Source: a virus. Taken from it: a stretch of 42,127 nt of DNA. A program made the position numbers and the translations under genes. The stretch's first letter is position 1. Each line of letters starts with the position of its first letter. The DNA is taken from IMG/VR virus record IMGVR_UViG_3300006175_000014, positions 1 through 42,127 of that record. The stretch is one strand, 5' to 3'. The notes beneath the pieces were generated by a model. That model saw only the letters and a list, made by a program, of their open reading frames with translations, was not told where the DNA came from and ran no database searches. Of this stretch, positions 22,250 to 28,283 are shown in pieces.

Positions 22250-22794
22250 GGCTCCTCGTCCTGCGCTCCGGCCGCCGACGCCATCCGGTCGAACTCCCGG
22301 TTTACCTCTTCGGCGTCCTTGATCAGCCGCTTCAGCTCCCGGTCCTGCTCGGACTCCTGCACGATGGTGCCGTCGATCCTGACCTGGACCGGCGCCGCCG
22401 CGCCCGTCAGCTTGATCCGCCGGTCGCTCACCGACAGGTACCCGTTGAACAGCTTCATAAACCCATCGACATCCTTGAGCCGACGGCGCTCCTCAATCAT
22501 CGGCAGGAGTGTCTGCTGCAGGGCGTCGTACCGGTCCAGCTCCATCGCGCGGATCTCTTTGATCAGCTCTTCCGGAACGTACTCCTTGATCGCCTGCTCG
22601 TACCGCTTGCGGGCCGTGGCGATCGTGCAGCCCTGGATCGCCGCGATCTGCGCCAGCGAGTGGTTGGTCTTGCGCAGGTCGTACGCCTGCTGCCGCAGCC
22701 ACCGCTTCTGGGCCTTCTCGCGGTTCCACCGGGCGATCGCCGCCGGGCTCTTGAGGAACCCGGGCGGCGGCTCGTCGTCGATCGTCTCGGTCAC
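22231..22794 (-). CDS. Terminase small subunit-like DNA-binding protein
   Basis: 187 residues. An N-terminal helix-turn-helix region (QAYDLRKTNHSLAQIAAIQG, CTIATARKRYEQAIKEY) is followed by a long helix (LIKEIRAMELDRYDALQQTL) and a C-terminal segment with RRIKLTGAAAPVQVRIDG. This layout is typical of TerS proteins of actinophages (HTH, oligomerising helices, RRxKLxGLxAP tail). It would recognise the packaging site and load TerL. GTG 22794; its SD (GGGAGGGG) is part of dispersed motif copy E. Unusually far (6 kb) from terL. Confidence 0.68.
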   Translation of the reverse strand: MTETIDDEPPPGFLKSPAAIARWNREKAQKRWLRQQAYDLRKTNHSLAQIAAIQGCTIATARKRYEQAIKEYVPEELIKEIRAMELDRYDALQQTLLPMIEERRRLKDVDGFMKLFNGYLSVSDRRIKLTGAAAPVQVRIDGTIVQESEQDRELKRLIKDAEEVNREFDRMASAAGAQDEEPWTSGS

Positions 22795-23028
22795 CTACGC
22801 CACCCCTCCCGCTTGCGTCTCCGATTGAACACTGACCACGGTCCTGGCCTCGGACCTTATCGTGATGAACTTGCCGCCGGGCTGGATGTCGGCGGTCAGA
22901 GTGCGGCCCCGGGCGGCGGCGGCACTCCTGAGCCTGTGGACCATCGTCTCGGCCGGACCGGTGAAGTCGCGCGGCCGGACCAGGGTCCACTCCCGGCCGT
23001 CCAGCCACTCGTCAAAGGGGTATCTCAC
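22795..23028 (-). CDS. Small protein, first gene of the TerS operon
   Basis: 77 residues, MRYPFDEWLDGREWTLVRPR then DFTGPAETMVHRLRSAAAAR and a strand KFITIRSEARTVVSV. A small alpha/beta protein, not recognised by name. GTG 23028 sits six bases after TATAAT, so it is likely leaderless. Its last codons and the TerS SD both lie in dispersed motif copy E. Confidence 0.72.
   Translation of the reverse strand: MRYPFDEWLDGREWTLVRPRDFTGPAETMVHRLRSAAAARGRTLTADIQPGGKFITIRSEARTVVSVQSETQAGGVA
22800..22830. repeat. Dispersed bipartite motif, copy E
   Basis: CCACCCCTCCC at 22800-22810, 15 bases, TGAAC at 22826-22830. At the junction of the 77-residue gene and TerS. Confidence 0.85.
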
Positions 23029-23034
23029 TCCGTC

Positions 23035-23040
23035 ATTATA
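23035..23040 (-). promoter_or_regulatory. Leaderless promoter -10 (TATAAT)
   Basis: Perfect TATAAT on the minus strand, then six bases (GACGGA) and the GTG start at 23028. This spacing predicts RNA starting at or next to the start codon. No good -35 is visible. Confidence 0.6.
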
Positions 23041-23260
23041 GCGCCGAGGCCCCCGTGCTTTCGGCCACCGGGGGTCTCGACTTGCGGGCTGTCCCGCCTC
23101 GACCAGTCTCCTGACCGTCGTCCCGGCCACAGGTCGGCATCCGGCATGCGCGCACTCTGGGCCGCTCCGGCCCCGGCTGCTTCCCCACAGCCTGAAGCTG
23201 GTCCTGCCAGTATACACCGGACCGAGTACTGCTACCAGGACACTACTATTTGACTCGCTG
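23041..23260. other. Intergenic region with a hairpin and a degenerate operator
   Basis: No convincing gene. CCCCCG (23050-23055) can pair with CGGGGG (23069-23074), a possible terminator for the gene to the right. A degenerate operator copy, TTTGAC-TCGCT-GTCATG (23249-23265), overlaps the stop codon at 23261. Confidence 0.5.
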
Positions 23261-23560
23261 TCATGTCGGGTTTGTCAAACTGTCGAGCGAGTACCCCTGC
23301 GACGGGGGAGCGTCCCCGGGACCGCCCGGCTGGCCGTTCCACTTCACCACGGGCAGCCGCTCGGCCGAGTAGCCGTGGCGCACGTGCCCGACAACCGTGC
23401 CGCTCTCGCCGCTCTTGGCGTGGCGCACGCTCGCGCCCACTTTCGGCAGCGCCATGTCGGCGCGGTCGGTCGGTTTGATGTTCGGCTGGCCGCTGTAACT
23501 GGACCCCGGGTTCATCCCGCCCAGGTACGAGTCGTAGGCCAGGCTGTCACCAGTGTCCAC
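23261..23560 (-). CDS. KOW/SH3-like protein, member of a paralogous set
   Basis: 99 residues. Core: VGASVRHAKSGESGTVVGHV then RHGYSAERLPVVKWNG. The same core appears in the proteins at 26063-26335 and 26335-26784. The pattern (G-x-x-V-R-H...SG..G.V...W.G) is that of a small beta barrel seen in KOW/SH3-like domains. GTG 23560 lies directly at the foot of a hairpin and just after a 14-codon reading frame. Confidence 0.72.
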   Translation of the reverse strand: MDTGDSLAYDSYLGGMNPGSSYSGQPNIKPTDRADMALPKVGASVRHAKSGESGTVVGHVRHGYSAERLPVVKWNGQPGGPGDAPPSQGYSLDSLTNPT

Positions 23561-23608
23561 GCCTCACAGCTCCGCTGTGAGGCGCGGGGTGCAATCGGTA
23601 GTGATCAT
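23561..23608 (-). promoter_or_regulatory. Possible leader peptide and hairpin
   Basis: A perfect 10-bp stem, GCCTCACAGC-TCC-GCTGTGAGGC (23561-23583), abuts the GTG at 23560. A short frame (ATG 23608 to TGA 23564), MITTDCTPRLTAEL, behind GGGGAC, runs through the hairpin. Translation of the leader would open the hairpin, so it may control the KOW-like gene. Confidence 0.4.
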
Positions 23609-23617
23609 GTCCCCAGT

Positions 23618-23866
23618 TTACCCCCCGCCCGGACGCCAGTCCGGGCGGATGGCATCGCCCAATCCCCTCCGGTACTTGCCGTCCGGCTTATTGCCGGTCA
23701 GATGCCACAGGCCGCAGTGATCGCACGGATGCGTCGCACAGGTCACCCGCTCGATCTTCTGATCCTCGTTGCGCAGCCTGAAGTGTATGTCCAGCAGCGC
23801 CAGCTGGGCCTCCAGCTCGGTCGGGTACTTGTACTTGCCGGTCTGCTCACACCACCGTCTGGACAC
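23618..23866 (-). CDS. Small CGLWH-type zinc protein
   Basis: 82 residues: GKYKYPTELEAQLALLDIHF, then TCATHPCDHCGLWHLTG. The C-x6-CxxC-GxWHLT ending is common in small phage proteins and is shared with the protein at 10990. Probably zinc-binding. GTG 23866 overlaps the end of the sigma factor gene by 20 bases, so it is co-transcribed with it. Confidence 0.78.
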   Translation of the reverse strand: MSRRWCEQTGKYKYPTELEAQLALLDIHFRLRNEDQKIERVTCATHPCDHCGLWHLTGNKPDGKYRRGLGDAIRPDWRPGGG

Positions 23867-24419
23867 GGGCGCGCACCGCCTCGACCGCCCTGAATCTCAG
23901 ACCCCTGACTCCGCTCTCGCTGCACCCCACCGCCTGCGCTATCTCCTCGGTCGACCATCCGTCGGCCGTCATCGCCACTACGGCCGCCCGCCGCAGCGGT
24001 ATCCCCCGCAGCAGCGACACGGCGGCCGACGCCTCCTCGCGCATCAGCATCCTATCCTCCGGCCCCGGACACCGGTCCGACACCAGCTCGACTTCGACCC
24101 CCTCCAGCCCCACCGCCACGTCCGCGATCGCCCGGCGGCGCGCGCCCACCCGGGCCTGGTCGGCCAGGCGGTTGTGTGCTATCGTCACCAGCCACGCGAC
24201 GATCGGCCGCTCATGCGAATACGAACCGATACTGCGCCACGCCTTGAGGTAAACGTCCTGTACCGTGTCCTCGGCGTCGGCCGGGGTCCGACACCGCACC
24301 CGCACGTACCCGCGCACCCGCCCGACAGTGGCGCTGTAGATCCGGCCGAACGCGTCAGGGTCCCCCGCCTGTGCGGCGGCGACCCACTCTCTCTCGTCTC
24401 CGGGTATGATCTCGTCCAT
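23847..24419 (-). CDS. ECF-type RNA polymerase sigma factor
   Basis: 190 residues. Region 2: DAFGRIYSATVGRVRGYVRV, then ADAEDTVQDVYLKAWRSIGS and PIVAWLVTIAHNRLADQARV, the classic sigma2 signature. Region 4: LLRGIPLRRAAVVAMTADGW, STEEIAQAVGCSESGVRGLR (HTH). No region 1 or 3 and no anti-sigma gene beside it. It should direct host RNA polymerase to a set of phage or host promoters. GGAG seven bases before ATG 24419. A plausible reader of one of the repeated DNA motifs in this genome. Confidence 0.88.
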   Translation of the reverse strand: MDEIIPGDEREWVAAAQAGDPDAFGRIYSATVGRVRGYVRVRCRTPADAEDTVQDVYLKAWRSIGSYSHERPIVAWLVTIAHNRLADQARVGARRRAIADVAVGLEGVEVELVSDRCPGPEDRMLMREEASAAVSLLRGIPLRRAAVVAMTADGWSTEEIAQAVGCSESGVRGLRFRAVEAVRARVQTVV

Positions 24420-24586
24420 GCCGGAACTCCATCACGCGGCTTGACCGCCTGACAATCCCACCGGGCGGATACGAGGTCCCACGCCAGCCGGGGCAGCTCC
24501 CAGCACAGGACCCGCACGACCCACCAGCTGCCCAGCAGCATCAGCCACACGACCATCACCGGCCACGGTCGGACATTCGGTCTCAC
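24185..24586 (-). CDS. Small membrane-anchored protein overlapping the sigma gene
   Basis: GTG 24586 has a good SD (GGGAGG). The first 35 residues are hydrophobic and Trp-rich (PVMVVWLMLLGSWWVVRVLC), then a short soluble part. The open frame continues for 79 codons inside the sigma-factor gene in another phase, which reads as shadow sequence; the real gene may have ended near 24400. The start looks real, the end is doubtful. It contains one operator palindrome. Confidence 0.42.
   Translation of the reverse strand: MRPNVRPWPVMVVWLMLLGSWWVVRVLCWELPRLAWDLVSARWDCQAVKPRDGVPAWTRSYPETRESGSPPHRRGTLTRSAGSTAPLSGGCAGTCGCGVGPRPTPRTRYRTFTSRRGAVSVRIRMSGRSSRGW
24440..24456. promoter_or_regulatory. Operator palindrome upstream of the sigma gene
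   Basis: CTTGAC-CGCCT-GACAAT, 21 bases before the sigma factor ATG. On the minus strand TTGTCA is present but no clear -10 follows. It may be an operator or a weak promoter. Confidence 0.5.
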
Positions 24587-24743
24587 GGCGCACCTCCCAG
24601 CGCGGATGACACCGGCCCGGTGCGCCTCTCGGCAGCACCGGGCCGGGTACTCGTTCGCAGACCGGTGTGGTGCCCGGCCAGACTATCGCCGTGTGTGCGA
24701 CCACGGTTACGCGTCCAGGCTGCTGCCTCCTGCTGTCGAACGG

Positions 24744-24827
24744 TGGGAGCGCCGGGGTTCGAACCCGGGACCTTCGAGCCTTTACCGCTTGTTGGCTCGA
24801 CGCGCTGGCCGCTGCGCCACAGCTCCC
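24744..24827 (-). tRNA. tRNA-like sequence, probably degenerate
   Basis: 84 bases. T arm CCGGG-TTCGAAC-CCCGG is perfect, the D arm is GCGC-AGCGGCCA-GCGC, and the acceptor GGGAGC/GCTCCC pairs for six bases. Departures: a mismatch at acceptor pair 7, one extra base between acceptor and D stem, and the anticodon arm is a 7-bp stem (TCGAGCC/GGCTCGA) with a 13-base loop and no assignable anticodon. It looks like a tRNA pseudogene, a tRNA mimic, or a piece of attachment site, not a standard phage tRNA. Confidence 0.5.
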
Positions 24828-24840
24828 CTGCCAGACCGGC

Positions 24841-24929
24841 GGCCGGACGGGGCGGGGGGGTGGCGCCGTCCGGCCGCCTGCTGGCGGGCCGTGCCCCCGG
24901 CGGATCGGGGAGGCCGCCGGACCGGGCAC
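24841..24929. other. Two strong hairpins in a non-coding locus
   Basis: The gap 24587-25066 has no convincing gene. Besides the tRNA-like element it holds GGCCGGACGG/CCGTCCGGCC (24841-24875, perfect 10 bp) and a long interrupted stem GTGCCC-CCGGCGG/CCGCCGG-GGGCAC (24891-24929). They may be terminators for the divergent units or part of a replication or processing site. Confidence 0.6.
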
Positions 24930-24992
24930 ACACCCACCGTACCCCGCCGCTTCGCAGGGGCGCAAGTGGTCCTGACCAACGTCAACCTTGAA

Positions 24993-25047
24993 CTTGACAG
25001 ACGGTCAAGGGGGTGGTTTACTAGTAATAGAGCGGCCGACCGGCCGC
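24993..25047 (+). promoter_or_regulatory. Best-matched palindrome/promoter with leader hairpin
   Basis: Perfect CTTGAC-AGACG-GTCAAG (24993-25009). -35 TTGACA (24994-24999), 17-base spacer, -10 TTTACT (25017-25022). Hairpin GCGGCC-GACC-GGCCGC at 25032-25047, then GAAGGGA and ATG 25067. A second half-site (GTCAA) lies just upstream. Confidence 0.82.
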
Positions 25048-25066
25048 CGGACGAAGGGACAGGGCG

Positions 25067-25303
25067 ATGGCCGAGACCAGGACGATCGAGGGCACCGAGG
25101 TCAGCTTCAACAACCCGGGCGGGCGCTGGGTGTTCGCGGGCTGCCGGACGACTGGCGGCTACGAGACGATCCAGGACGCCATGGTCGAGGCCCGGCTGCA
25201 GCTGACCAACCTCTACAGCGGGTCGCTGAACACGGCCGAGGTGGACCCCAAGGACCACCGCGCCAGCGTCAAGACCCTGAAGGTGCTGTGGGCCCGCTGG
25301 TGA
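25067..25303 (+). CDS. Small early-type protein
   Basis: 78 residues, MAETRTIEGTEVSFNNPGGR..., with RWVFAGCRTTGGYETIQDAM and a C-terminal strand VKTLKVLWARW. A small alpha/beta protein, not recognised. First gene behind the strong 25.0-kb promoter, so expected to be expressed early and highly. Confidence 0.78.
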   Translation: MAETRTIEGTEVSFNNPGGRWVFAGCRTTGGYETIQDAMVEARLQLTNLYSGSLNTAEVDPKDHRASVKTLKVLWARW

Positions 25304-25332
25304 GCCCGACTCACGGACTGAGGGAGACGACG

Positions 25333-25629
25333 ATGACCCGGCAGCAGGAACTCACCCAGCAGGTCAAGGACCACGTCGCCGAGAACCTCGGACGCTGGAG
25401 CATCGGTTGCGCCAGCCTGGCCGACCTGACCGACGCGCAGATCTCCGCCGCGATCGGCCGGGCCCGCACCCTGGACGGCGCCCTGGACCGGGTGTTCCGG
25501 GTGGTCATGGACCTGCACAACGAGCGGCTGACCGCGTGGTGGGACGCCCACCCCGAGGGTGAGCGCCGTGCGGGCGTCCTGTTCTCTTACGACACCGTCA
25601 ACCAGTGGATCAAGGAGCAATCGGCATGA
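25333..25629 (+). CDS. Early-type hypothetical protein
   Basis: 98 residues, mostly helical: QELTQQVKDHVAENLGRWSI, DLTDAQISAAIGRARTLDGA, LHNERLTAWWDAHPEGER. Not recognised. ATG 25333 with GAGGGAG upstream; TGA overlaps the next ATG (ATGA). Confidence 0.8.
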   Translation: MTRQQELTQQVKDHVAENLGRWSIGCASLADLTDAQISAAIGRARTLDGALDRVFRVVMDLHNERLTAWWDAHPEGERRAGVLFSYDTVNQWIKEQSA

Positions 25630-25916
25630 GCACCCTGCGCGACATCATGGAGCGAGCGTTCGACGCCGGAGGGGACCACCGGGACGAGCAGATGGACAAC
25701 TGCCCCGACTTTGACGAGTGGTGGCGCCGCAACCGGGGCGAGATCATCAGCAGCCTGCTGGCAGTCGCCCACCCGGACGCCACCATGTCCATCGACCTGA
25801 CCAACACCGATATCCGGTTGCTGCTGGCTGCGATCGGGCGCGCGTCGACAGACCGCGATTTCGGCGCCAGCCGCGAGCTGACCGGCCTGTCCGACAAGCT
25901 GTACGACCTGCTCTGA
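25626..25916 (+). CDS. Early-type hypothetical protein
   Basis: 96 residues, acidic and helical: LRDIMERAFDAGGDHRDEQM, CPDFDEWWRRNRGEIISSLL, TDIRLLLAAIGRASTDRD. Not recognised. Last gene of a three-gene plus-strand unit that ends at a strong hairpin. Confidence 0.8.
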   Translation: MSTLRDIMERAFDAGGDHRDEQMDNCPDFDEWWRRNRGEIISSLLAVAHPDATMSIDLTNTDIRLLLAAIGRASTDRDFGASRELTGLSDKLYDLL

Positions 25917-25928
25917 CCCGGATACACT

Positions 25929-25962
25929 GCGACCCCCGCACCGTGCCAGGTGCGGGGGTCGC
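25929..25962. terminator. Strong hairpin terminator
   Basis: Perfect 14-bp stem GCGACCCCCGCACC/GGTGCGGGGGTCGC with loop GTGCCA, 12 bases after the stop codon of the plus-strand unit; it also faces the convergent minus-strand gene. The following 100 bases (to 26062) hold no gene. Confidence 0.82.
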
Positions 25963-26062
25963 GGCCTGAGCGCCTGCCACAGCGCCCGGTCCTTCCCCAT
26001 CTGCCACCACTCTAGCGCGCCGCTTCCCGGCAGCGCAACCGCGTTTCCCGTGAAACCAACCC

Positions 26063-26335
26063 TCAGAACTTGATCAGGTTGGTGTCGGCGTAGCCCTGGC
26101 CGAACCCGTCGCCGTCGCCGGTCCAGTTGACGATACCGTGCGCCACGTCCTTCAGGAACGGGTCGCGCTGGTAGTCCACCAGCTGGCCGGTCTGTCCGCT
26201 CAGGCGGTGCCGCACGCGGGACCCGATGGCGGGCAGCGCGGTACCGCCCACCCCCCGGGGCGTCTGCCGCTCGCTGTCCCGGCTGGACCTGGGCACGCTG
26301 GCGCCGCCGTCCGGGGAGTATGCGGGATTCGACAT
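26063..26335 (-). CDS. KOW/SH3-like protein, paralogue
   Basis: 90 residues. A disordered start (PAYSPDGGASVPRSSRDSER) leads to IGSRVRHRLSGQTGQLVDYQ, then AHGIVNWTGDGDGFG. Clearly related to the proteins encoded just upstream (26335-26784) and at 23261-23560. ATG 26335 overlaps the upstream stop by one base. The pair looks like a tandem duplication. Confidence 0.75.
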   Translation of the reverse strand: MSNPAYSPDGGASVPRSSRDSERQTPRGVGGTALPAIGSRVRHRLSGQTGQLVDYQRDPFLKDVAHGIVNWTGDGDGFGQGYADTNLIKF

Positions 26336-26784
26336 CACAGCGCTCCAGTGTTCCGGTTGCGCGGCCGGATCGACGCCGCCGACTGGGTCCCGGTGTACAG
26401 ATCGGAGGGCTCGGACCCTTGCACCCTCAACGCGTTGGCGCTCACACCTTGCGGCCACGACATATCCTCGCCCGCCCACACGACCTGGGGCACGGCCGTG
26501 CCGGAGTACCCGTGCGGCCGGTGCCCGGTCACCACGCCCTCCTGACCCGACGTGCGGTGCACCACGCGGGCGCCTACCGGCGGCACGCGCGGGTCGGGGT
26601 CGGTCGGTGGCAGCGGCATGTCGCTGTTCATCTCGGCCGCCGCGTGCGGGTGGTACCTCTGGTCGAAGGTCATGGCTTGAGAGGGTTGCGGCGCGGGTAC
26701 CGCGCCGTACACCGGGCCGCTCTGCGACTGCCCGGAGTCCTGCGGCGTCTGGTACAGCTTGGCTGATGTCGGCTTGGCTGCCAT
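26335..26784 (-). CDS. KOW/SH3-like protein, paralogue
   Basis: 149 residues. The disordered N-terminal half is rich in Gln, Ser and Pro; the C-terminal half VGARVVHRTSGQEGVVTGHR, then PHGYSGTAVPQVVWAGEDMS. Closest to the 23261-23560 protein (both have HGYS...P.V.W.G). ATG 26784 sits six bases after TACCAT, so leaderless expression is likely; no independent SD at proper spacing. Confidence 0.75.
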   Translation of the reverse strand: MAAKPTSAKLYQTPQDSGQSQSGPVYGAVPAPQPSQAMTFDQRYHPHAAAEMNSDMPLPPTDPDPRVPPVGARVVHRTSGQEGVVTGHRPHGYSGTAVPQVVWAGEDMSWPQGVSANALRVQGSEPSDLYTGTQSAASIRPRNRNTGAL

Positions 26785-26790
26785 GCTCCC

Positions 26791-26796
26791 ATGGTA
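26791..26796 (-). promoter_or_regulatory. Leaderless promoter -10 (TACCAT)
   Basis: TACCAT on the minus strand, six bases (GGGAGC), then ATG 26784. Same spacing as at terL and at 23035. Confidence 0.45.
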
Positions 26797-26843
26797 CCAG
26801 CCGCACGGTGGGTAGCACTGGACGACCGCGCAAGGAGTGTGGT

Positions 26844-26870
26844 GGGGTGGCGCCCGTCCTGCGCCACCCC
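26844..26870. other. Perfect hairpin in a divergent intergenic region
   Basis: GGGGTGGCGC (26844-26853), 7-base loop, GCGCCACCCC (26861-26870). The right arm is the first half of dispersed motif copy F. It lies between the minus-strand KOW-like gene and the plus-strand gene at 26905. Confidence 0.75.
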
Positions 26871-26895
26871 TCCCATGCCATATCGACCACTGAAT
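26864..26895. repeat. Dispersed bipartite motif, copy F
   Basis: CCACCCCTCCC at 26864-26874, 16 bases, TGAAT at 26891-26895. Intergenic, so conserved without any coding role. Confidence 0.85.
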
Positions 26896-26904
26896 CGAGG
26901 TCTC

Positions 26905-27153
26905 TTGATCGCCGTCAAGATCTACGAGTCCGACTCCGGCCCCCGCGTCGAGGTCGTCGCCGACCAGCTGGACGTCAGGGGGGAGTCCACCCTGGATCCG
27001 GACGTGATGGCCCACGCGGCGGCGGCGACCTGGCGGTCCGCGCGTGCCGCCCTGCGCTGTGCCGCCCGCGAGGACGCCGACGTACCGCCGCCCCCGCGCG
27101 GCCGGACCATCGTGCAGCCGTGCGCGGACGGCCCGGGAGACTTGCCAGACTGA
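26905..27153 (+). CDS. Small hypothetical protein with TTG start
   Basis: 82 residues, MIAVKIYESDSGPRVEVVAD..., then a helix VMAHAAAATWRSARAALRCA and a Pro/Arg-rich tail. TTG 26905 preceded by GAGG; the open frame upstream is not gene-like. Not recognised. Its TGA lies in the operator palindrome at 27141-27157. Confidence 0.68.
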   Translation: MIAVKIYESDSGPRVEVVADQLDVRGESTLDPDVMAHAAAATWRSARAALRCAAREDADVPPPPRGRTIVQPCADGPGDLPD

Positions 27154-27170
27154 CAAGGGTAGTGTACCGT
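27141..27170 (+). promoter_or_regulatory. Operator palindrome and promoter
   Basis: CTTGCC-AGACT-GACAAG at 27141-27157. TTGCCA (27142-27147) with TACCGT 17 bases later (27165-27170); TAGTGT at 27160 is shared with other promoter regions. It drives the 60-residue gene at 27213. Confidence 0.6.
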
Positions 27171-27212
27171 GGTCCTGTGCAGCGGCACTCACTACCACAC
27201 CAGGAGGACACC

Positions 27213-27395
27213 GTGGCCAGATTCGCCATCGTCGTGGAGACCGACGACGAGAAGGACACCGCCCTGTACGGCGAGCCCTACACCGCCGAGGGCATGCAGA
27301 CCGCCCTGGAGGCCGCGTTCTCGCAGAACGGCCTGCAGGTGGCCGACATCCGCAAGATCACCAAGGGCAAGCTCACGCTGGTCGTCTCCGACTGA
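27213..27395 (+). CDS. Small early-type protein
   Basis: 60 residues, MARFAIVVETDDEKDTALYG..., helix GMQTALEAAFSQNGLQVADI, last strand KLTLVVSD. A ferredoxin-like beta-alpha-beta pattern; not recognised. GTG 27213 with AGGAGG six bases upstream. It ends at a convergent terminator. Confidence 0.75.
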   Translation: MARFAIVVETDDEKDTALYGEPYTAEGMQTALEAAFSQNGLQVADIRKITKGKLTLVVSD

Positions 27396-27423
27396 TACAC
27401 TGGTACCGCCCAGAGACCGGCAA

Positions 27424-27465
27424 GGCGGCGCCCCAGACCTCCCACCACGGGTCCGGGGCGCCGCC
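27424..27465. terminator. Bidirectional terminator
   Basis: GGCGGCGCCCC (27424-27434) pairs with GGGGCGCCGCC (27455-27465), with a further GACC/GGTC inside after one mismatch. Between convergent genes at 27395 and 27475. Confidence 0.82.
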
Positions 27466-27474
27466 GTCTATGCT

Positions 27475-27831
27475 CTACAGGTACTGCTCCCACGTGTTCA
27501 GGAACGCTGCCGCCGCGTGGCGCTCGAACTCGGCCTGCGCCCGGTCCACCGCGTCGGTGTGGCGGCCGGTATTCCGCAGGATCCGGCTGGCCTCCTTCAC
27601 CGTCTCGCGCAGGGCACCCACCAGATCGTACCGGTAGGCCTCATCGGACTGCAGCTTGCCGTACAGCTTCCAATCGGCCTGGGCCTTGAGCAGCGAGCCC
27701 AGGTTATGCGAGCTGACCATCTGCCCGCGCGCCAGCTCGTCGGCCACGCGCGCCCTGGTCATGGTCAGGTTGGTGAAGTACGTCCCGCACGCCCACTCGA
27801 CCTGGTCCCGACTCAGCTCGTTCTCGCCCAT
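27475..27831 (-). CDS. Early-type hypothetical helical protein
   Basis: 118 residues, all helical: LSRDQVEWACGTYFTNLTMT, ARVADELARGQMVSSHNLG, VGALRETVKEASRILRNTGR, AQAEFERHAAAAFLNTWEQY. Not recognised. AGGAGG before ATG 27831, behind the 27.9-kb promoter cassette. Confidence 0.82.
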   Translation of the reverse strand: MGENELSRDQVEWACGTYFTNLTMTRARVADELARGQMVSSHNLGSLLKAQADWKLYGKLQSDEAYRYDLVGALRETVKEASRILRNTGRHTDAVDRAQAEFERHAAAAFLNTWEQYL

Positions 27832-27848
27832 GTCGGCCTCCTCTCGCG

Positions 27849-27906
27849 GGGGCCGCCCGTCGGCCCCACACTTAAAATTAAACCAGGACCTTGACCGTCT
27901 GTCAAC
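27849..27906 (-). promoter_or_regulatory. Palindrome/promoter with leader hairpin
   Basis: Operator CTTGAC-CGTCT-GTCAAC (27890-27906 as read on the plus strand). Minus strand: TTGACA, 17-base spacer, TTTAAT (27882-27877). Hairpin GGGGCC/GGCCCC at 27867-27849, then GAGAGGAGG. Nearly the same leader as at 29.6 kb. Confidence 0.82.
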
Positions 27907-28066
27907 CCCCTCGGCGCGCCCGGTCGGCCCGGACCTGCTCCCTGTTGAACCGGTACACCTTGCGGAACAGCAGCCACCCCCGCCACGCGTAGAATGCCCA
28001 CACTCCCGCCTGATCGGCGGCTGCCCCGACGGCAGCGGCGAACAGCGCCCCATGCACCCAGTTCAC
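27902..28066 (-). CDS. Small membrane protein
   Basis: 54 residues: MNWVHGALFAAAVGAAADQA, then GVWAFYAWRGWLLF and a basic tail (REQVRADRARRGG). One or two membrane spans. GTG 28066 overlaps the previous TGA (GTGA); its own TGA lies in the 27.9-kb operator. Works with the adjacent membrane protein, perhaps; function unknown. Confidence 0.65.
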   Translation of the reverse strand: MNWVHGALFAAAVGAAADQAGVWAFYAWRGWLLFRKVYRFNREQVRADRARRGG

Positions 28067-28275
28067 CGAGACCGCCGCCGGACCGCCTGGCTGGACGGAA
28101 CCCGGTGCGCCCAGTACCGGCGGCGCAGCTCGGCGGCCCACCACTGGCCGACCGCCAGCACCGACAGCGCGCAGAACAGGGCCGCGTTCTGGGACAGCAC
28201 CGGGCCGGGCGGGTAGTGCAGGCTGAGGATGGAGCTGCACGAGAACCCGCCCGCCAGCGCGATCGGAACCAGCAT
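28063..28275 (-). CDS. Small two-span membrane protein
   Basis: 70 residues: hydrophobic MLVPIALAGGFSCSSILSL, a short loop (HYPPGPVLSQ), hydrophobic NAALFCALSVLAVGQWWAAE, and a very basic tail. The open frame upstream is shadow; ATG 28275 has AGG upstream and follows the 116-residue gene. A holin-like topology, but it lies among early genes, so a membrane-directed host-takeover role is just as likely. Confidence 0.62.
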   Translation of the reverse strand: MLVPIALAGGFSCSSILSLHYPPGPVLSQNAALFCALSVLAVGQWWAAELRRRYWAHRVPSSQAVRRRSR

Positions 28276-28283
28276 CCAGATAC

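Noticed and set aside
24744-24827. A standard functional tRNA gene
   Set aside because: The anticodon loop is 13 bases with no assignable anticodon, an acceptor pair is mismatched and there is an extra base before the D stem; listed as tRNA-like only.
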